DNA from: Pseudaestuariivita atlantica
Lineage (GTDB): Bacteria; Pseudomonadota; Alphaproteobacteria; Rhodobacterales; Rhodobacteraceae
DNA length: 64,000 nucleotides
Direction: 5' to 3'
Assembly: GCF_001205715.1 (NCBI RefSeq)
Contig: NZ_AQQZ01000001.1
Location: 248,001-312,000 of the forward strand
Each line of letters starts with the position of its first letter. Positions within the stretch are counted from its first letter, which is position 1. The position numbers and the translations under genes are program-made. The notes under the pieces were generated by a model. That model was not told where the DNA came from. It saw nothing but the letters and a program-made list of their open reading frames with translations, and did no database searches. Shown in pieces: positions 28,263 to 36,870 of the stretch.

Positions 28263-29471
28263 CTATTCGGAAGCGGGGCGTGACGCGGTCAGGGACAGCG
28301 CGACCTCGACGGGGAACTTGAGCGCGCTTTCGTCGCCCATGTTCGCGCCGATCCCGAAGTCGAGCCGTTGCAGGGTCAGTTGCGCGGACATGGTCGCGGT
28401 GCCGTCCTCGGCAAAGGCGAGCGAGAAGGGGAAGCTGACGGGCAGGCTGGTGCCCTTGAGCGTGAGGGTGCCGCGCGCCTCGTACCCGTCGGTGACCTTG
28501 AACAACTCGGCGGCGTAGGTCGCGGTGGGGTGGGCGGTGGCATCGAAGAAGTCGGGGCCCATCGCCTGGTCGGTGACCGAGCCAAGGGTGAGGGAGCCGA
28601 TGGCGATTTCGACCGTGACGTCGCCGGCGGGGCCGGGCGCGTCCGGGTCATCGAAGGTGATGGCGGCGGTCCAGTCGGCGAAACGGCCGGTGACGGGCGA
28701 TCCGAACTGGGTGACGGTGAGGGCGATCTCGCCCTCGGTCACCTGCCAGTCCGAGACGACCTCCTGCAATTCGGCCACCTGCACCGCCTGCGCCTTGGCC
28801 GCGAAGAGGCCGAGGCCGCCGCCGATGCCAATGGCCAGCGCCCAGACCGCCAGCGCGGCGGTGATGGGCGTGGCGAGGCGGTGGGGATGCACCGGCGCAC
28901 TCACCTGAACGCGGCCCGGCAGCATCCGGCGCAGCGTGGCGTCGCGGTCGATCACCGCGTGCTTGATCGCGCCCGCGATGTGCAAGAGCAGCGACACGAC
29001 CAGCACCCGTTCGAAGATCGTGTGCAGCGCGGCGAAGGTGCCCGCGACGTCGTCATCCTTGGGCACGAAGGGCAGGGACTGGCCGAAGGGCCACCAGATC
29101 GGCGCGAAGCCCGTGGTGGCGGAGTGCTGGATCCAGCCCGTCAGCGGCACCAGCACGAGCGAGCCGTAAAGCAGCCAGTGCACGGTTTCGGCGGCCAGCG
29201 TTTCAAGGCGGCGTTCGGGGTGCAGGGGCGTCGGCTTGGGCTGTGTCAGCGCCCAGGCGATGCGCACCAGCGCGGTCAGCAGGATCGATACGCCAACCGT
29301 CTTGTGCAGCGAGAAGAGCTGCGCCTTGCGGGCCAGGTCTTCGGGCGTGTCATAGGGCATGTCGTAGGCGACGATGCCCAGCGGGATCACCGTGAAGATC
29401 AGCAGCGCGGTCAGCCAGTGGAGGAACTTGGTCACGCCCCCGTAGGTGGTGGGCGAATTGGCAAGCGGCAT
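28263..29471 (-). CDS. Cytochrome b561 domain fused to a YceI-like domain
   Basis: 402 aa. Residues 1-190 form a four-helix diheme cytochrome b561 domain, with histidines in TKFLHWLTALL, LHKTVGVSILL, VHWLLYGSLVLV and LLLHIAGAIKH. A fifth hydrophobic segment at about 208-230 precedes a periplasmic YceI-like domain (about 235-402, VTQFGSPVTGRFADWTAAI, GTLTLKGTSLPVSFPFSLAF, LDFGIGANMG). It likely passes electrons from quinol across the inner membrane to, or through, the lipid-binding domain. Start ATG 29471 begins the first helix; the much longer in-frame ORF to 30710 runs antisense through fabD and is rejected. Confidence 0.87.
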   Translation of the reverse strand: MPLANSPTTYGGVTKFLHWLTALLIFTVIPLGIVAYDMPYDTPEDLARKAQLFSLHKTVGVSILLTALVRIAWALTQPKPTPLHPERRLETLAAETVHWLLYGSLVLVPLTGWIQHSATTGFAPIWWPFGQSLPFVPKDDDVAGTFAALHTIFERVLVVSLLLHIAGAIKHAVIDRDATLRRMLPGRVQVSAPVHPHRLATPITAALAVWALAIGIGGGLGLFAAKAQAVQVAELQEVVSDWQVTEGEIALTVTQFGSPVTGRFADWTAAITFDDPDAPGPAGDVTVEIAIGSLTLGSVTDQAMGPDFFDATAHPTATYAAELFKVTDGYEARGTLTLKGTSLPVSFPFSLAFAEDGTATMSAQLTLQRLDFGIGANMGDESALKFPVEVALSLTASRPASE

Positions 29472-29630
29472 GGCGGACCTCGGACCTCGGGGCGTGATAC
29501 AAACGGTGACGATCCAGACATAACCCGGCGGGGCGGGGATGCAATCGGGCCATGGCGCACAGGGCTTGTGCGAGACAGGGCGGCTGGGTAACACGGGCGC
29601 CACGGTGAAAACGACAGCGGAGAGGTTCGC

Positions 29631-30560
29631 GTGAAGGCATTCGTGTTTCCGGGGCAGGGCGCCCAGACGATCGGGATGGGACGCGCATTGGCAGACGCCT
29701 ATCCCGCCGCCCGCGCGGTGTTCGAGGAAGTGGACGAGGCGCTGGGAGAGGCGCTGTCCAACCTGATCTGGGAGGGCGATGCCGAGACGCTGACGCTGAC
29801 GGCCAATGCCCAGCCGGCGCTGATGGCGACCTCGATGGCGGCGATGCGCGCGCTGGAGGCCGAGGGCGTAAAGGTCACCGACGCGGCCTTTGTCGCGGGC
29901 CATTCGCTGGGTGAATACTCGGCGCTGGCGGCGGCGGGCGCGCTGTCGGTCGGCGACGCGGCGCGGCTGTTGCGCACGCGCGGGCGCGCGATGCAGGAGG
30001 CGGTTCCGGTAGGCGTGGGCGCGATGGCGGCGCTCTTGGGGCTCGATTTCGACACCGCGCGCGCGGTGGCCGAGGAAGCGGCGCAGGGCGAGGTCTGCCA
30101 GGCCGCGAATGACAACGACCCCAGCCAGGTCGTCGTGTCGGGCCACAAGGCCGCCGTCGAACGCGCGGTCGAGATCGCCAAGGGCAAGGGTGCCAAGCGC
30201 GCGATGCTGCTGCCGGTCTCTGCCCCGTTCCATTGCGACCTGATGGCGCCGGCTGCCGAGGTCATGGCGAGCGCGCTGGCCGAGGTCGCGATGAGCGACC
30301 CCGCCGTGCCGGTCGTCGCCAACGTGCGGGCCGAGGCGGTGAGCGACGCCGCGACCATCCGGGCGCTGTTGGTGGAACAGGTCACCGGGTCGGTCCGCTG
30401 GCGCGAGTCGGTGATGTGGATGTCGGCGCAGGGCGTGACCGAGGTGTGGGAGATCGGCGCGGGCAAGGCCCTGTCGGGCATGATCCGCCGCATCGACCGC
30501 GAGATCGCCTGCAGCCAGGTCGGCACGCCCGAGGACGTGGCGGCGGTGACGGCGGGGTAA
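29631..30560 (+). CDS. fabD: Malonyl-CoA:ACP transacylase
   Basis: 309 aa, GTG start preceded by GGAGAGG. Loads malonyl onto acyl carrier protein to start fatty-acid elongation. Motifs: FPGQGAQ near the N-terminus; GHSLGEYSAL with nucleophile Ser92 (same number as the E. coli enzyme); catalytic His in SAPFHCDLM. First gene of fabD-fabG-acpP. A copy of the dispersed repeat separates it from fabG. Confidence 0.96.
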   Translation: MKAFVFPGQGAQTIGMGRALADAYPAARAVFEEVDEALGEALSNLIWEGDAETLTLTANAQPALMATSMAAMRALEAEGVKVTDAAFVAGHSLGEYSALAAAGALSVGDAARLLRTRGRAMQEAVPVGVGAMAALLGLDFDTARAVAEEAAQGEVCQAANDNDPSQVVVSGHKAAVERAVEIAKGKGAKRAMLLPVSAPFHCDLMAPAAEVMASALAEVAMSDPAVPVVANVRAEAVSDAATIRALLVEQVTGSVRWRESVMWMSAQGVTEVWEIGAGKALSGMIRRIDREIACSQVGTPEDVAAVTAG

Positions 30561-30566
30561 TTGCTT

Positions 30567-30730
30567 GCGCGGAATCAAGGCCGCAGGCCGCCGCGCATCG
30601 CCGGGCCGCCCCCACGGCACGGCGATTTGGCTGGTCTTGGCGCATCGCTCGCATGTCGTCCGGACTTGGCACCCATAAAGGTGCGCAGAAACACGGTTGG
30701 ATCGCCGCACCGCGGCCCGACGATGCGCGT
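30567..30730 (+). repeat. Dispersed intergenic element, copy 3 (C-G subtype)
   Basis: About 164 bp, starting 6 bp after the fabD stop. Hairpin arms ATCGCC (30597-30602) and GGCGAT (30621-30626), third segment ATCGCC at 30701-30706. Ends GCGGCCCGACGATGCGCG, roughly the inverted complement of the 5' end. It fills most of the fabD-fabG gap and is probably co-transcribed. Confidence 0.85.
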
Positions 30731-30764
30731 CTCGCGCGAGACATGAGATGAAGGAGAGACAAGA

Positions 30765-31502
30765 ATGTTCGACCTCACAGGCAAATCAGCCCTCATCACC
30801 GGCGCATCCGGCGGGATCGGCGCCGAGATCGCCCGCGTCCTGCATGGCGCGGGCGCGACGGTGGGCCTGTCCGGCACGCGCACCGACCCGCTCGAGGCGC
30901 TGGCAGGCGAACTTGGCGACCGGGCGCACGTCCTACCGTGCAACCTGAGCGACATGGAAGCCGTGGCCGAATTGCCGAAACAGGCGATCGAGGCGATGGG
31001 AAGTGTCGATATCCTTGTGAACAACGCGGGCATCACGCGCGACAACCTGTTCATGCGGATGTCGGATGACGAGTGGCAATCGGTTCTGGACGTGAACCTC
31101 ACCGCGACGATGAAACTGTGCAAGGGCGTGATGCGGGGCATGATGAAGGCGCGCTGGGGCCGGATCGTGAACATCTCGTCCATCGTGGGCGCGACCGGCA
31201 ATCCCGGCCAGGCGAACTATGCCGCGTCCAAGGCGGGGATGGTGGCGATGTCGAAATCGCTGGCCTACGAGGTGGCGAGCCGCGGGATCACCGTGAACGC
31301 CGTCGCCCCCGGTTTCATCGCCACCGCCATGACGGACAAGCTGACCGACGACCAGAAGTCGAACATCATGGGCCAGATCCCGGCGGGACGGATGGGTGAC
31401 GCGCACGAGATCGCGGCGGCGGTCCTGTACCTTGCCAGCACCGAGGCGGGCTATGTCACCGGCGCGACCTTGCACATCAACGGCGGCATGGCCATGTTGT
31501 AA
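30765..31502 (+). CDS. fabG: 3-oxoacyl-[ACP] reductase
   Basis: 245 aa short-chain dehydrogenase. NADPH-binding [13 protein letters not shown] at the N-terminus, the NNAGITRDN motif, the catalytic Ser in [14 protein letters not shown] and YAASKAG (Tyr-x3-Lys). The C-terminus [15 protein letters not shown] is typical of FabG. Reduces 3-oxoacyl-ACP in each elongation round. AAGGAGAGAC precedes the ATG. Confidence 0.96.
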   Translation: MFDLTGKSALITGASGGIGAEIARVLHGAGATVGLSGTRTDPLEALAGELGDRAHVLPCNLSDMEAVAELPKQAIEAMGSVDILVNNAGITRDNLFMRMSDDEWQSVLDVNLTATMKLCKGVMRGMMKARWGRIVNISSIVGATGNPGQANYAASKAGMVAMSKSLAYEVASRGITVNAVAPGFIATAMTDKLTDDQKSNIMGQIPAGRMGDAHEIAAAVLYLASTEAGYVTGATLHINGGMAML

Positions 31503-31533
31503 GCGCCGCCGGCGGGGGTTTTGCGTTTCCGTT

Positions 31534-31561
31534 TGCCTCTGCCGCGCGCTGTGCTATAGGC
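31534..31561 (+). promoter_or_regulatory. Candidate promoter for acpP
   Basis: TTGCCT, 16-bp spacer, TATAGG in the 184-bp fabG-acpP gap. A dedicated promoter would fit the high demand for ACP. Moderate match only. Confidence 0.4.
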
Positions 31562-31686
31562 GGCGCAGATCAGGCAGGGGTCCAGCCTTTGCGTGGGGGC
31601 CAGTCTGTGGCCCGATCAGACCTATACCGTGCCCGAGGGTACGAGACAAAACGGGCGCAACCGCCCAAAGGAACGAGGAAGAACAG

Positions 31687-31917
31687 ATGAGCGACGTCGC
31701 AGCACGCGTGAAGAAGATTGTGGTCGAGCACCTGGGTGTCGACGAGGACAAAGTGACCGAAGGCGCATCCTTCATCGACGATCTTGGCGCGGACAGCCTC
31801 GACACGGTCGAGCTGGTGATGGCGTTCGAGGAAGAGTTCGGCATCGAGATCCCCGACGACGCGGCGGAAACGATCCAGACTTTCGGCGACGCGGTGTCGT
31901 TCATCGAAAAGGCCTAA
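31687..31917 (+). CDS. acpP: Acyl carrier protein
   Basis: 76 aa, acidic. The phosphopantetheine attachment serine is Ser37 in [13 protein letters not shown]. Carries growing acyl chains for FabD, FabG and the condensing enzymes. fabF, which follows acpP in many related genomes, is not here; the next gene is convergent. Confidence 0.98.
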   Translation: MSDVAARVKKIVVEHLGVDEDKVTEGASFIDDLGADSLDTVELVMAFEEEFGIEIPDDAAETIQTFGDAVSFIEKA

Positions 31918-31935
31918 GCCTCTTCCAGACGGCTT

Positions 31936-33021
31936 TCAGGGCGACGCTTCGGCGTCGCCCTTGTCGTTTGCGGTGATCCCCAGCCGCCGCGCGAGGGGCG
32001 GCAGGATCAGGACCGTCAGCACGATCCGCAGCAGGTGGTGCAGGGTCACGGCGGCGGGTGCCGCGCCGAGCGTCAGCGCGACCAGCGACATCTCGGTCAC
32101 GCCGCCCGGCGCATAGGCCGCGATCAGCGCCAGCGGGTCGAGCGGTGACAGGGGCGCAAGCGTCAGCGCCAGCGTGATCCCCACGGCGGTCATGAAGGTG
32201 CAGGACACCACCGCCAGCCCCACCGCCCGCCGCAGGGCAGGTCCGTCGATGCCGAGGAATTGCAGGCCCAGCGACGCGCCGACCCCCACCTGTGCGAGGT
32301 TCAGAAGCCACGTCGCCGTCGTCAGCCCCGGCAGGATCGTCACCGCCGCAAGCGCGCTCACCAGCAGCGGCCCGGTGATCTGCCCGGCGGGGATTTTCAA
32401 GACACGCCTGAGCCACAGCCCCAGCGCCGCCAGCACGGCGAAGGCGGCGAGATCGCTCAGGGTGGCCGCCGTGCCTGTGCCGAAGCCAAGGCCCGCCGCG
32501 CTGCCCACGGGCACGCCCAGCCAGACCGACAGGATCGCGGGGATCGCGATCAGGACGAGGATGAGCCGCAGGAATTGCTGCGCGATCAGGCGCTGCGGGT
32601 CCGCACCCGCCGCCTCGCCCAGCGTGATCGCCTCGATCAGCCCGCCGGGTGCGCCCGCGTAATAGGCCAGCGGCGGAGGGTAGTCTCCAAGTCGCCGAAA
32701 TATCAGGTAATTCCCGGCCAGGAGCAGCAGGACAAACGGCAGAAGCGCCGCCGTCGTCAGGGCGAGCGACGGGAGTTGCGACAGGAGTTCAGGCGTGACC
32801 TGCGCGCCGATCGTCACCCCGATCGCCGCGACGGCACAGTCCCGGAGGGCCTGCGGGAACTTGAAGTCTGGCGGCAGGGTGGTGGCCCCGAACCGCGCCA
32901 GAAGCGCGGTTGCAACCAGCGCCCCGGTCATCCAGGGCAGCGGCACGGGCAGAAGGCTTGCCACCGCACCGCCCGCAAGGGCGATGCCGCACGCGCCGAG
33001 AAGGACCGAAAGATGCGTCAC
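31936..33021 (-). CDS. AbrB-family membrane protein (putative ammonia monooxygenase/permease family)
   Basis: 361 aa, about ten predicted membrane helices arranged as an internal duplication (half one begins LSVLLGACGIALAGG, half two begins SDLAAFAVLAALGLWL). Diagnostic family motifs AYYAGAPGGLIEAITLGEAAG and AAYAPGGVTEMSLVALTLGA are the paired APGG..E segments. The name is historical; activity is unproven, and members are annotated as regulators or permeases. GTG 33021 was chosen because the longer ORF would run through tRNA-Gly; no strong ribosome site supports it, so a slightly later start is possible. Confidence 0.82.
   Translation of the reverse strand: MTHLSVLLGACGIALAGGAVASLLPVPLPWMTGALVATALLARFGATTLPPDFKFPQALRDCAVAAIGVTIGAQVTPELLSQLPSLALTTAALLPFVLLLLAGNYLIFRRLGDYPPPLAYYAGAPGGLIEAITLGEAAGADPQRLIAQQFLRLILVLIAIPAILSVWLGVPVGSAAGLGFGTGTAATLSDLAAFAVLAALGLWLRRVLKIPAGQITGPLLVSALAAVTILPGLTTATWLLNLAQVGVGASLGLQFLGIDGPALRRAVGLAVVSCTFMTAVGITLALTLAPLSPLDPLALIAAYAPGGVTEMSLVALTLGAAPAAVTLHHLLRIVLTVLILPPLARRLGITANDKGDAEASP
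31938..31963. terminator. Bidirectional terminator between acpP and the AbrB-family gene
   Basis: Perfect 10-bp stem AGGGCGACGC / GCGTCGCCCT closed by a TTCG tetraloop, then TTGTCGTTT. It overlaps the last codons of the convergent gene. Confidence 0.85.
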
Positions 33022-33036
33022 GAGGCCGGATTGGAC

Positions 33037-33110
33037 TGGAGCGGGTAACGGGAATCGAACCCGTAACTTAAGCTTGGGAAGCTCGCGTGATACCTTTTCA
33101 CCATACCCGC
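33037..33110 (-). tRNA. tRNA-Gly (anticodon CCC)
   Basis: 74 nt including an encoded CCA. Acceptor GCGGGTA/TACCCGC, D-arm GTGAAAAGGTATCAC, T-arm ACGGG-TTCGATT-CCCGT. The anticodon loop TTCCCAA gives CCC with U33 and A37. The alternative register (TCC) would place C at 37 and is unlikely. Confidence 0.93.
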
Positions 33111-33217
33111 AGGTCCAGGCGGGATTTCCGGGGAAATCCGCAGTCTCGGGCACGGGGGCCCGGTCGCGCAGGATGTACCCCAAGCCGCCGCCGCGTACAA
33201 GCCGGGGGCGCGGTGCG

Positions 33218-34567
33218 CTATTTCACCATGCGGTCGAGCCGCTCCTGCGCGCGGGCGGAGTAGGTCTGGAACTCGTCGGGTTCGCGGTCGGCGGCCAGAC
33301 GCTTTACCCCGAGGCCCATCTGCACGCCGGCCAACAGGCGGACATAGGCGTTCTTGGCCTCGTCCTGCCGCCCGATGACCTCGCCCGCGAAGCCAAGATG
33401 ATAGAGCGCCGCCCAATAGGGCACCGCCGCGCCACGCCGGTCGTATTTCGCGGGAAACTTGTCGAAATAGTGCAGCACGGCGCGGAGGTAGTGGAAGGAC
33501 AGTTCCGGATCGCCGCCCTGAAGGTTGGCGAGCCCGCAGAAGAACCAAAGCTTCGCCACGGCGCTTGGCCAGTCCGCCGCATCGGCCCAGGCCTCGCGCC
33601 GTTCCAGCGCGAAGGGGTGCCGCGACAGGACGGGGAATGATTTGCCCATGCCGTGGAAAATCCGCAGCGCCTGGTCGAAACAGCCGTCGGGGTCCTGCCC
33701 GACGAGACGTTTCTCCGCTTCCTTCGCCTCGATGCTCAGCGATTGCGGATCGAGTGCGTGCAGCGGTCCGTCGCGGACCACGACGTCCTTCGCCCGGCGC
33801 AGGACGGGATCATCGACGATATCTTTGGCCGGTTGGTTGTTGGGCCTTACGTGTCGCGGGGTCATGGAGATATTGGCGGTGTCCCGTTCCGGCACGATGA
33901 AGCGTATGGCCTTTTCCGCGATGTCGGGCGCGCTTTCGAGATCAATTCCGAGAAAGGCTGCGAGCCCCTCGACGACCGGTTCCGGGTGGCGGAGAGCGCG
34001 TTCATAACTCAACACGAACGTCGGCACCTTCGATCGTTCGATCACGGTGAGGATGCGGTTGTGCTGTTCTACCGCGTTCTGCACCTGCAGCATTTTGCGC
34101 AGGTCCTCATTCTCATTAATGCCGCGCGCGTGGATTTCGCGGATACCCACTGCGGCCGGATCGCGCAGGACCGCGAGAATGGCGGGATTGCGCAGTTTGT
34201 GGAACACGTCGTCGATGTAGAAGGCCGCCATCGGGTCCTTCCAGCCCCAGGTCGACTTGGCCGCGTTGCGGGTGTCGATCACCTCGCCGATCCGGTTGAT
34301 GACGTCCTTTCGCTTCCGTGTGCGTTTGTCCCCGGTCAGCAGGATGCGGTCGCCACCGTGAACAAGAAAATCCTGGTCCTCGTTGTTGGCCTGATCGAGC
34401 GTATCCCCCATGTCGATCCCGAAGATCCGGCACAGCCCCGACAGCATCGAGGTGCCGCCGCGGGGCGTGCCGAGGATGACGGGGGTGAATACCTCCCTGT
34501 CGGGGGTGCCGTAGATCGTGAAGGCCGGCTGTAATTTCCGTGCGTTCTGAACAACTTGCTGGTTCAT
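33218..34567 (-). CDS. Sulfotransferase family protein with C-terminal helical domain
   Basis: 449 aa. The N-terminal P-loop VILGTPRGGTSMLSGL (about residue 30) is the 5'-phosphosulfate loop of PAPS sulfotransferases. VLRDPAAVGIREIHARG (about 135) is the 3'-phosphate segment, and VPTFVLSYERALRHPEPVVE completes the core. Residues about 290-449 form an alpha-helical region of TPR character (YWAALYHLGFAGEVIGRQDEA). The start overlaps the stop of the upstream RgpF-like gene by 4 bp (ATGA). Probably sulfates a surface glycan, inferred from its partner. Confidence 0.82.
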   Translation of the reverse strand: MNQQVVQNARKLQPAFTIYGTPDREVFTPVILGTPRGGTSMLSGLCRIFGIDMGDTLDQANNEDQDFLVHGGDRILLTGDKRTRKRKDVINRIGEVIDTRNAAKSTWGWKDPMAAFYIDDVFHKLRNPAILAVLRDPAAVGIREIHARGINENEDLRKMLQVQNAVEQHNRILTVIERSKVPTFVLSYERALRHPEPVVEGLAAFLGIDLESAPDIAEKAIRFIVPERDTANISMTPRHVRPNNQPAKDIVDDPVLRRAKDVVVRDGPLHALDPQSLSIEAKEAEKRLVGQDPDGCFDQALRIFHGMGKSFPVLSRHPFALERREAWADAADWPSAVAKLWFFCGLANLQGGDPELSFHYLRAVLHYFDKFPAKYDRRGAAVPYWAALYHLGFAGEVIGRQDEAKNAYVRLLAGVQMGLGVKRLAADREPDEFQTYSARAQERLDRMVK

Positions 34568-35973
34568 ACCTGGCCTTTCTTGTTCTCGGAGAGTGGTGCG
34601 TCGATCCGCGCCGGCGTGTCGCCCATTGCGGCGAAGGGAGAGGCCGACAGCGGGACGAGGCCCGCATTGTCGGTGGCCAGTTCGAACACCCAGTTGCCGA
34701 ACTCGCGCGATTTCGCCGACAGGACGGTCGGGATCAGGTGCCAGTCAGGGATGTCCACCGGGTTCCGGAGAATGAGGTCGCGCTTGACGAAGGGGAACTG
34801 GAATTCTTCGAACAGGGTGCGCCGGTAGTAATGCGTGGGGTTTAGAGCGACGCCGCGCACGGTGGCGGTCTTGATCTCCTCGAACCGGTTGTAGGTGTCT
34901 TCGGCGATGGCCGAGAACCCGGTATCGCAGACCGCGCGGATGGCGTCGGTGCGGTAGCTGTCGTACTTGCGGATCCACGTGCGGCGCACCGTGTCGGTAT
35001 CGACGAGGCAGCCGACATCGAGGCCGAAATCCCGCGCCATCTGCGACAGCCCGATTTCCCCGTGTTTCACGATTTCCGACTTGTCGGCGGTGATCGGGTA
35101 TTGCGCGGCGAAGGCGGGCAGGAAGTTGCCTTGCAGGACCTTGCGCGAGAAGCGCACGAAATAGGATTGCAGGTGGTGGGCGGTGTCGAAATTGTCGATC
35201 AGGCCGAAGATGTCGTGGCGGTCCAGGTGCGACGGGGCCAGCGCCGGGCGCAGGGCATGCACGGGGCCGAGGTTGGAATCGTTCACGAACAGCAATTCGT
35301 CGATCTGTTCGCGGAACTTCCAAACCATGGCGAGGCCGGTCAGCCACGACCCGAAATCGTAACCGACGTTGTGTTTCAGGAAGTACGCATCCGCCGAGGA
35401 CGTGATCTCCCACGAGGTGGCGGTGTCGGCGGCGGGGCTGGCATGGACGTGCAGGACGAAAAAGCCGTTGGCCCGCAATTCATCGATCAGCCGGTTCGAC
35501 GACGCGGCCGGATCGATCCCCGAGGTATAGCCGACCATCACGGCCACCTTGTGCCGCGCACCGCCAAGGAAGGCGGAGTTCAGCCGCACGCGCTGTGCAT
35601 TGGTCGGCCCGCCCTGCACGATGTAGGACCGGAACCGTTTCACCCATTTGCGGGCCCGTTCGTCAGCGCCGAAGATGACCTTGCGCGGCGCACCCACGAC
35701 GACGCCGTCCTCGCCCCGGTGGCGCAGGTCGATCCGGTGCGCGCGCCCGTCGCGGTACCCGTGCGGGATGGCGAACTTGAAGGCGGCAAAGCCGTCGCTG
35801 ATGTCCCGGTCCTTCAGGTCCTGACGGAACTCGGAACAACGCACCATGCCGACGCTTGTCCCGTCGATCAGGATTTCAAGCTGCACCGGCCTAGAGGAAT
35901 CGAGGTCGGCCGCCCATCCCGAAAGGGTGCTGTTTGACAGATGGTCAAGATGACAGACGCGACGCCGGTTCAA
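34564..35973 (-). CDS. Rhamnan synthesis F-like protein
   Basis: 469 aa. Central region matches RgpF-type proteins of surface polysaccharide synthesis (VAVMVGYTSGIDPAASSN, DAYFLKHNVGYDFGSWLTGL, IDELLFVNDSNLGPVH, GRR-like NPTHYYRRTLFEEFQFPFVK). The N-terminal 110 residues (GWAADLDSSRPVQLEI, VRCSEFRQDL) look like a small beta domain often attached to glycosyltransferases. The first start in this frame is TTG 35973 with GGGAA seven bases upstream; no ATG is suitable. It is followed directly by the sulfotransferase. Confidence 0.8.
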   Translation of the reverse strand: MNRRRVCHLDHLSNSTLSGWAADLDSSRPVQLEILIDGTSVGMVRCSEFRQDLKDRDISDGFAAFKFAIPHGYRDGRAHRIDLRHRGEDGVVVGAPRKVIFGADERARKWVKRFRSYIVQGGPTNAQRVRLNSAFLGGARHKVAVMVGYTSGIDPAASSNRLIDELRANGFFVLHVHASPAADTATSWEITSSADAYFLKHNVGYDFGSWLTGLAMVWKFREQIDELLFVNDSNLGPVHALRPALAPSHLDRHDIFGLIDNFDTAHHLQSYFVRFSRKVLQGNFLPAFAAQYPITADKSEIVKHGEIGLSQMARDFGLDVGCLVDTDTVRRTWIRKYDSYRTDAIRAVCDTGFSAIAEDTYNRFEEIKTATVRGVALNPTHYYRRTLFEEFQFPFVKRDLILRNPVDIPDWHLIPTVLSAKSREFGNWVFELATDNAGLVPLSASPFAAMGDTPARIDAPLSENKKGQV

Positions 35974-36020
35974 GGCTTCATTCCCGTAAAGCGTAGATTA
36001 CCGAAAATGTGGGATTGGGA

Positions 36021-36209
36021 TTATTCCGTTTCGGAAACGGACATTCCCTTGCGGTCAAGCAGCGAAAGGAATTTCCGGGTTTTTCCCATGAATTCCTCGC
36101 GGTTCGAATTCCACAGGTCGCGCTCCTCGTCCGCCTCGATCGGTTCGGCTGAAGATGCAAGAAACCAGGCGTGTGCGATGTGCAAAGTGGTTTCGTCGGA
36201 ATGTGCCAT
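36021..36209 (-). CDS. Small hypothetical protein upstream of the RgpF-like gene
   Basis: 62 aa, unrecognised, soluble and charged (AEPIEADEERDLWNSNREEF). AGGGGA five bases before the ATG is a good ribosome site. The stop lies 47 bp before the RgpF-like start on the same strand, so it may be the first gene of that operon. Surrounding DNA is lower in GC than the rest of the window, which weakens codon-based support. Confidence 0.45.
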   Translation of the reverse strand: MAHSDETTLHIAHAWFLASSAEPIEADEERDLWNSNREEFMGKTRKFLSLLDRKGMSVSETE

Positions 36210-36700
36210 TGTGTTCCCCTATGACTTTCTCAAATTTCTGTCACCCGAACATACTCAATAAAAACAAACGCCGTTCATGGGCGCTAGCGCAACGCAAGGG
36301 CGTGGAACCCCGGCAGATTACAGGCAGGGCATCGACCCCGTGCCTCAAGCTTCTGGCGGCATGCGCGGCGTCTTCAACCGTTATTTTGTAACAGGGAGTG
36401 GTCGCGAATTCGGGGTGATTGGCGGAATTTGAGCCGTTGTAAATTGTAAGTTCCCGAAAAACATTTGGCTTTGTCGATTTCATTCGCGTGCCGACGATTT
36501 TCCGGCGATGTAACGCGCCAATTTAGGACTGCGTAAATATCACGCATTAACGGAATTTTCACGATTACCTGAATTAAAAAATCTTAATTCGAACACGCTT
36601 TGCGAAAATGGCCGGAAAATCCTCAAGACCTTGGGTTGCGCGGGATACGTGCCCGACGCGAATCGCGAGGGTTTTCACCGGGTTCAGATCGGGGGGAAAG
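36210..36700. other. AT-richer intergenic stretch without a supported gene
   Basis: About 490 bp between the small ORF and tRNA-Tyr. Short minus-strand ORFs of 60-80 codons occur but have no ribosome sites or recognisable sequence. AATTAAAAAATCTTAATTCG near 36570 is the lowest-GC spot in the window. The promoter of the glycan operon probably lies here, but no clear -35/-10 pair was found. Confidence 0.5.
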
Positions 36701-36784
36701 TGGTGGGCGACCTTGGAATCGAACCAAGCGTGCGTCTCCGCGAGGGAGTTACAGTCCCCTGCCACACCTTGCGGCCTGTCGCCC
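36701..36784 (-). tRNA. tRNA-Tyr (anticodon GTA)
   Basis: 84 nt with encoded CCA. Acceptor GGGCGAC/GTCGCCC, anticodon loop CTGTAAC, a class II long variable arm (CTCGCGGAGACGCAC region) and T-arm CTTGG-TTCGATT-CCAAG. Confidence 0.94.
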
Positions 36785-36870
36785 ACGTCCGGGCGGGATA
36801 CCCAAGGGGCAGGGTTGCGTCAAGGCGCAAAATCGGGCTTTGAGGAGCACGCAACGCGGGGGTCTGCGCC

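Noticed and set aside
29472-30710. N-terminal extension of the b561-YceI ORF across fabD
   Set aside because: The extension is antisense to fabD and reads through the dispersed repeat; the protein homology begins at 29471.
33022-33183. N-terminal extension of the AbrB-family gene
   Set aside because: It would encode protein across tRNA-Gly; the membrane protein homology starts at 33021.
36241-36562. Two minus-strand ORFs of 62-80 codons in the low-GC gap
   Set aside because: No ribosome sites and no domain-like sequence; overlapping frames suggest chance.
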